64,000 nt of DNA, taken from NCBI RefSeq assembly GCF_030704535.1, contig NC_081822.1:9541001-9605000 (forward strand), in the 5' to 3' direction. Positions 63,340 through 64,000 of the stretch are shown here, piece after piece; positions within the stretch are counted from its first letter, which is position 1, and each line of letters begins with the position of its first letter. A program made the position numbers and the translations under genes. The notes below the pieces were generated by a model, which was not told the origin of the DNA, searched no databases, and saw only the letters and a list, made by a program, of their open reading frames with translations. Source of the stretch: Vitis vinifera. Its lineage: Eukaryota; Streptophyta; Magnoliopsida; Vitales; Vitaceae.

Positions 63340-64000
63340 AGTTGTCAACTAAGGTTTTAATTAATTTTTTTTAATTAAAAATTATTAAATTATAATTTAT
63401 TATTGAAATTTTAAAAATATAATTAAATAATAAATTATTTATATTTAAACTTAAGAATCTAATATTACTTCAACAAACATAAATTGATAAATAGAAGATA
63501 TTATAAATGAATATTTTATTTATTAATAAATTAATAATCTTAAAATAATAAATTTATATAACATATAAATAATATATAAAATTATATAATTTATTAATTT
63601 AAGATATTTAATTTTTTGTTTTTAAGATATTAATTTATTTGTATTATGACAAATTTATCTTTATCGAAGTATACTTTTAAGCCGTAGTTGCCAACTAAGA
63701 TTTCAATTATAATTTTTTTTTTACTTTCGAATTTAATTTAAAACTATTAAATTAAAATTTATTATTGAAATTAAAAATATATACTTTAATAATAAATTAT
63801 TTATATTTAAACTTAAGAATATAGTATTACTTCAACAAACATAAATTAATAAATAGAAGATATTATAAATAAATATTTTATTTATTAATAAATTAATAAT
63901 CTTAAAATAATAAATTTATATAACATATAAATAATATATAAAATTGTATAATTTATTAATTTAATATATTTAATTTGTTGTTTTTTAAGATATTAATTTA
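63340..64000. repeat. Direct tandem repeat of ~346 bp, cut by the window end
   Basis: Unit 1 is about 63340-63685 and unit 2 runs from about 63686 to the window end. Both start GTTG(T/C)CAACTAAG and share long stretches such as TTATATTTAAACTTAAGAAT, ATTACTTCAACAAACATAAA and AATAGAAGATATTATAAAT with few mismatches. A further unit may lie beyond the window. No coding sequence; the nature of the repeat is unknown. Confidence 0.88.

Larger units (their letters stand above)
61938..64000. other. KO upstream region and AT-rich right end
   Basis: The first few hundred bases should hold the KO promoter. From about 62450 the DNA is extremely AT-rich with no reading frame of note and ends in a ~346-bp direct repeat. 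A TA run lies at 63216-63235. Confidence 0.6.

Noticed and set aside
1-64000. CRISPR array, bacterial operon or viral insertion
   Set aside because: No evenly spaced short repeats with unique spacers were seen, and no prokaryotic gene order. All tandem repeats found are simple satellites or two-copy duplications.
1-64000. tRNA, rRNA or other structured RNA genes
   Set aside because: Reading both strands by eye I found no convincing tRNA A/B box pair or rRNA core. A covariance-model scan would be needed to exclude them.

Overview
This is a nuclear window from a eudicot plant. Its eight protein-coding loci have GT..AG introns, low GC intergenic DNA, many AT-rich inverted repeats and decayed LTR and non-LTR retroelements. 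The gene set and the style of the LINE and copia remnants fit a woody dicot; grapevine (Vitis) is my best guess, which is an inference from memory and not a database result. No prokaryotic, viral or organellar block was seen.

Layout. 0.3-3.7 kb (+): an RPW8-type NLR of the ADR1 helper class, five exons, 825 aa. 5.8-11.7 kb (-): a nucleobase-ascorbate transporter of the NAT3 type, 14 exons, 545 aa. 13.7-14.8 kb: an LTR-like fragment of a Ty3 element. 16.3-23.2 kb (-): a two-exon serpin-ZX whose single intron (5,756 bp) is mostly a decayed Ty1/copia element (17,545-22,425, 5-bp target duplication CTTCT). 24-30.7 kb: repeat-rich DNA with a copia remnant, a LINE 3' end, nested foldback elements and two copies of a ~400-bp segment. 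31.3-34.6 kb (+): an NPF4-type transporter, 587 aa. 37.2-39.8 kb (-): a plastid type I signal peptidase (thylakoidal processing peptidase), 368 aa. 40-47.8 kb: gene-poor. 47.8-53.4 kb (+): an AATL1/LHT-like-8 amino acid transporter, 514 aa. 55.7-56.4 kb (-): an intronless Dof transcription factor, 226 aa. 58.8-61.9 kb (-): ent-kaurene oxidase (CYP701A), eight exons, 508 aa. 62-64 kb: very AT-rich DNA ending in a ~346-bp direct repeat cut by the window edge.

The genes do not form an operon or an obvious metabolic cluster. They cover immunity (ADR1-like NLR; the serpin may restrain proteases in cell death), transport (NAT, NPF4, AATL1), plastid protein maturation (TPP), transcription (Dof) and gibberellin synthesis (KO). 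KO and the NPF4 protein have a loose hormone link, because some NPF4 members move ABA or GA, but nothing here shows that this copy does. All eight coding sequences splice into full-length products with no frameshift. I did not find a convincing undescribed biological system. The most informative unusual structures are the serpin intron insertion, the duplicated segment near the NPF4 promoter and the foldback-element clusters.
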